Assembly (NCBI GenBank): GCA_910584305.1
Contig: CAJTZW010000027.1
Coordinates: forward strand, 1 to 7,580
DNA length: 7,580 nucleotides
Reading direction: 5' to 3'
DNA from: an uncultured Bacilli bacterium
GTDB lineage: Bacteria; Bacillota_I; Bacilli_A; RF39; UBA660
Shown: piece by piece, positions 5,518-7,580 of the stretch
How positions within the stretch are numbered: the first letter of the stretch is position 1
Layout: each line of letters begins with the position of its first letter
The notes under the pieces: model-generated
What the model was told of the DNA's origin: nothing
Databases searched by the model: none
What the model saw: only the letters and a program-made list of their open reading frames with translations
Made by a program: the position numbers and the translations under genes

Positions 5518-6422
5518 AAATTGTCTTCTCCTTTAAAAGTACGTATTATGCTTTGGAAACAAGTCGGCAATTCGCTTGTAAATTCCATATACTGCCCTGT
5601 TTTTGGATGAATAAATCCTAAACTCTTAGCATGCAGGCATTGCCCAGAATCATCAATCAACTTGCGATGTCCATATACTGGGTCATTTACGATTGGATAT
5701 CCTATATAATTCATGTGCACACGAATTTGATGAGTCCTTCCTGTTTCAAGTCGTAACTCGATTAATGTTGCATTACTATAACGTTCAATTACCTTAAAAT
5801 GTGTTACAGCATCTTTTGCATTTACGTCTGTAACAGCCATTTTTTTTCGGTCCTTTGAATCTCGTCCGATTGGGGCATCAATAGTCCCTGTGTCTGTATT
5901 CACTACCCCCCATACAAGTGCTACATATTTACGATATGTAGTTTTTTCTTCCAGTTGTTTTGCTAGGTGTTCATGTGCTTTATTATTTTTAGCAACGACC
6001 AATAGTCCTGTTGTGTAGGCATCGATTCTATGCACAATTCCAGGTCGAAATTCTCCGTTAATATCACTTAAATTTTTAGAATGATATAAAAGCGCATTGA
6101 CAAGGGTTCCTTTGTAATTTCCTGGAGCAGGGTGAACTACCATACCATTTTCTTTATTTACAACCAGAACGTCTTCATCTTCATATACAATATCTAAGGG
6201 TATATCCTCTGGCTCAATATTCATATCCTCCTCGGTATATTCTTCCCAAGTAATAATATCTCCCTCTTTTATTTTGTAACTACTTTTGGTTTCATGGTGA
6301 TTCACTAAAACCATTTTTGTTTCAATCATTTTTTGTATTTTACTTCTACTTAGGTCTTCTTGTTCCATTAAAAAAATATCGATTCGCTTATTTGTGTCTT
6401 TCTCTTGAACTATTGTCTCCAT
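5514..6422 (-). CDS. rluD: RluD-type 23S rRNA pseudouridine synthase
   Basis: RluA/RluD family pseudouridine synthase (302 residues), converting uridines of large-subunit rRNA to pseudouridine; the target position is inferred from the family. An S4 RNA-binding domain is at about residues 12-60 (KRIDIFLMEQ, SRSKIQKMIE, VLVNHH, SYKIKEGD). The catalytic domain is at about 75-295, with VVNKENGMVVHP (87-98), the active-site signature HRIDAYTTG (131-139; catalytic Asp134) and GRTHQIRVHM (228-237). The signature differs from the common HRLDKDTSG, having Ala and Tyr for the Lys-Asp pair, though the catalytic Asp is intact. Start: ATG at 6422 with a perfect AAAGGAGG (6436-6429) six bases away, lying inside lspA; the two genes overlap by 35 bases in different frames. 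lspA next to rluD is a common Firmicutes arrangement (lspA-ylyB in Bacillus subtilis). The gene ends in TGA, overlapping the next ATG. Confidence 0.95.
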   Translation of the reverse strand: METIVQEKDTNKRIDIFLMEQEDLSRSKIQKMIETKMVLVNHHETKSSYKIKEGDIITWEEYTEEDMNIEPEDIPLDIVYEDEDVLVVNKENGMVVHPAPGNYKGTLVNALLYHSKNLSDINGEFRPGIVHRIDAYTTGLLVVAKNNKAHEHLAKQLEEKTTYRKYVALVWGVVNTDTGTIDAPIGRDSKDRKKMAVTDVNAKDAVTHFKVIERYSNATLIELRLETGRTHQIRVHMNYIGYPIVNDPVYGHRKLIDDSGQCLHAKSLGFIHPKTGQYMEFTSELPTCFQSIIRTFKGEDNL

Positions 6423-6870
6423 GCATATCCTCCTTTAGCATAATTCCCACAATAATCAATGTTCCTATTACAATTCCTATATCTGCCACATTAAAAATAG
6501 GAAATGCATATGAACCAATATAAATGCTTATAAAATCGATTACATACCCTAGTATAACACGATCTATTAAATTACCAAGAATTCCTCCTAATAATATACC
6601 ATAGCCAATCTCTTCGATTGGTTCAATTTTTTTATCCTTTATCATAAACCAATATACAAGTCCAATGGCAACAAATGAAACGAGTATTAAAAAAATACGA
6701 TTTCCTTCTAGCATACTCCAAGCTGCACCCGTATTTCTTACATGGGTAAATCCAAACAACGAGGGAATCATTGTAACACTTTCTCCAAGCCCAATCGAAA
6801 TGGTAATTAGCTTCTTAATGCCCTGATCCAAACATAGCCAAAACAAACTATATAAAAATATTTTTTTCAT
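6388..6870 (-). CDS. lspA: Lipoprotein signal peptidase (signal peptidase II)
   Basis: Membrane aspartic protease that removes the signal peptide of diacylated prolipoproteins; 160 residues, normal length. Four membrane helices are expected, near residues 5-22, 58-76, 88-106 and 124-145. Conserved motifs: LDQGIKK (14-20, Asp15), RNTGAAWSML (45-54), GNLIDRVILGYVIDF (99-113) and FNVADIGIVIG (126-136). By comparison with the Pseudomonas enzyme, the catalytic Asp pair should be Asp112 and Asp130; Asn100 and Asp103 are the other invariant residues. All are present, so it should be active. Start: ATG at 6870 preceded by AGGTGG (6880-6875), a weaker binding site than those of its neighbours. It is the first gene of the lspA-rluD-deacetylase operon and has its own promoter. 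It indicates that this organism makes lipoproteins. Confidence 0.97.
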   Translation of the reverse strand: MKKIFLYSLFWLCLDQGIKKLITISIGLGESVTMIPSLFGFTHVRNTGAAWSMLEGNRIFLILVSFVAIGLVYWFMIKDKKIEPIEEIGYGILLGGILGNLIDRVILGYVIDFISIYIGSYAFPIFNVADIGIVIGTLIIVGIMLKEDMHGDNSSRERHK

Positions 6871-6885
6871 GAAACCACCTATCTT

Positions 6886-6913
6886 ATTCTACCATAAAAT
6901 AAGTAAAATACAA
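6886..6913 (-). promoter_or_regulatory. Extended -10 promoter of the lspA operon
   Basis: On the minus strand TTGTAT (6913-6908) is 16 bases from TAGAAT (6891-6886), which is preceded by TGG, an extended -10 element. The predicted start near 6879 would leave a leader of only about 9 bases, beginning within the ribosome binding site. It lies in the 63 bases between lspA and the ORF at 6934. No terminator was found in that gap, so read-through from the upstream ORFs is possible. Confidence 0.55.
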
Positions 6914-6933
6914 GATATCTACAATTTCATTTT

Positions 6934-7194
6934 TTAATCATAAAATGGTTCTTCAAATAAATTCATATCTTCTTTAGCTAAAGTTAAAAATTGATTATTA
7001 TATTTTTGATTTAAATTATTAAATTTATTTACAAATAAATTATAATCTATTACAAAGATATCAAAGTAATCTTCTACGATATCTTCTATATAATCACAAT
7101 TATTATTTTGCAAAAAGAGCATTATTTTTTTCATATTATCAATGTCAATATTTTTTAAAATTGTATCTGAATATTTTTCTAATATTTCATTCAT
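6934..7194 (-). CDS. Small AT-rich hypothetical protein
   Basis: Unrecognised 86-residue protein, rich in Asn, Asp, Ile and aromatic residues, acidic, predicted almost wholly alpha-helical, with no signal peptide or membrane segment. Two or three helix-turn-helix-like units seem to repeat (around MKKIMLFLQNNN, DIVEDYFDIFV and FVNKFNNLNQKY). By a hand count its GC content is about 16%, well below the roughly 37% sampled from ackA. Start: ATG at 7194, sharing one base with the upstream stop codon (TAATG), with AAAGGAG (7211-7205) ten bases before it. It is therefore either translationally coupled to the upstream ORF or the detached 3' part of the same gene: a -1 shift at the A7 run between them would fuse the two frames. 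No function can be assigned. Confidence 0.65.
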   Translation of the reverse strand: MNEILEKYSDTILKNIDIDNMKKIMLFLQNNNCDYIEDIVEDYFDIFVIDYNLFVNKFNNLNQKYNNQFLTLAKEDMNLFEEPFYD

Positions 7195-7211
7195 TATTTT
7201 TTTACTCCTTT
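7192..7211 (-). promoter_or_regulatory. Internal ribosome binding site, A7 run and TAATG junction
   Basis: On the minus strand AAAGGAG (7211-7205) is followed by one T, seven A's (7203-7197) and TAATG. In the upstream frame this reads GTA AAA AAA TAA. The run is an A_AAA_AAA slippery heptamer in phase, and a -1 slip continues through ATA ATG into the downstream ORF with no stop. The Shine-Dalgarno-like element could serve simple reinitiation or stimulate slippage, as upstream of the dnaX frameshift site in E. coli. Confidence 0.5.
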
Positions 7212-7580
7212 AGTTGATAAATTTTTAATATCGATTCCATATTTTGTTTTTATTTCAGTATTGCTTGCATTAATTACTGGATTTAATCCATAACTACCAT
7301 CTTTTTTCTCTACGATTAAATCAATGTTATTATTTACCATATAATCAAGTAAATTTCGTTGCAGTTCTACATTTCTTCTCAAACATCTATTTGTAATATA
7401 TTTACCGATGCCATATTCTTCTAATAATTTAATCGATGGTACTATGTTTTTAAGACTAATATTAAAGATACTTGGACATAATAAATGACTATATTCATCT
7501 GATTGTAATTCTTCCATTCTTAAGATTGTCTTTACATCCTCTACATTACTGTTCCATATATTTGAAGTTAATAACCCTTG
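7194..7580 (-). CDS. Hypothetical helical-repeat protein, 5' end outside the window
   Basis: Partial gene. The frame stays open from the stop at 7194-7196 to the window edge (128 codons before the stop), so the ATG at 7517 is probably internal: 21 more in-frame codons precede it (QGLLTSNIWNSNVEDVKTILR, split here as QGLLTSNIWN and SNVEDVKTILR), and no ribosome binding site is seen before that ATG. The visible part is soluble, mostly helical, and has successive segments of the type NxEDVKxIL, SIFNISLKNIVPSIKLLEEYGIG, RNVELQRNLLDYMVNNNID and LNPVINASNTEIKTKYGIDIK. This pattern (helix, Asn/Ser turn, Tyr-Gly-Ile) suggests an mTERF-like helical repeat array seen in large proteins of AT-rich Firmicutes; that is recollection and inference, not a demonstrated match. 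GC is about 25% by hand count of samples. Its 3' end carries an A7 run and a binding site leading into the next ORF. Confidence 0.6.
   Translation of the reverse strand, partial: QGLLTSNIWNSNVEDVKTILRMEELQSDEYSHLLCPSIFNISLKNIVPSIKLLEEYGIGKYITNRCLRRNVELQRNLLDYMVNNNIDLIVEKKDGSYGLNPVINASNTEIKTKYGIDIKNLSTKGVKK

Noticed and set aside
6317..6523. Plus-strand frame across the lspA/rluD overlap
   Set aside because: The bases are fully explained by two overlapping minus-strand genes.

Overview
The window looks like a piece of chromosome from a low-GC, wall-bearing monoderm bacterium (Firmicutes/Bacilli type, possibly one of the AT-rich uncultured gut lineages; the lineage is inference). The support is AT-rich coding sequence, strong AAAGGAG-type ribosome binding sites, sigma-A-like promoters, a lipoprotein signal peptidase and a membrane-anchored deacetylase. 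Standard code 11 fits: the tryptophans checked are TGG, and the rluD-like gene ends in TGA inside an ATGA overlap.

All genes but one lie on the minus strand, so the window reads right to left. At the right edge are two very AT-rich ORFs of unknown function (7194-7580, cut by the window, and 6934-7194). They are joined by a TAATG overlap and an A7 run that could allow frameshifting. A compact operon lspA-rluD-polysaccharide deacetylase follows (6870 down to 4261), with overlaps of 35 and 4 bases and its own promoter. The only plus-strand gene, a TspO/MBR family membrane protein (3809-4264), converges on the deacetylase so that both stop codons share a TTAA palindrome. It diverges from a rhomboid protease gene with a long cytoplasmic extension (2590-3741). 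Next come a type IV pilin-like gene (1652-2473) with a terminator, then acetate kinase (ackA, 350-1537) from a near-consensus promoter, coupled to a small acidic ORF (93-344) that ends in a terminator.

Most of the genes serve the envelope: lipoprotein maturation, surface glycan deacetylation, intramembrane proteolysis and a pilin-like surface protein. Two housekeeping functions sit among them, rRNA pseudouridylation and acetate/ATP metabolism. No complete novel defence or mobile system is visible. The least explained parts are the right-edge ORF pair, the C-terminal half of the pilin-like protein and the N-terminal domain of the rhomboid. No tRNA, rRNA, CRISPR array, insertion sequence or riboswitch was seen. 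No stretch over 300 bases lacks a gene.
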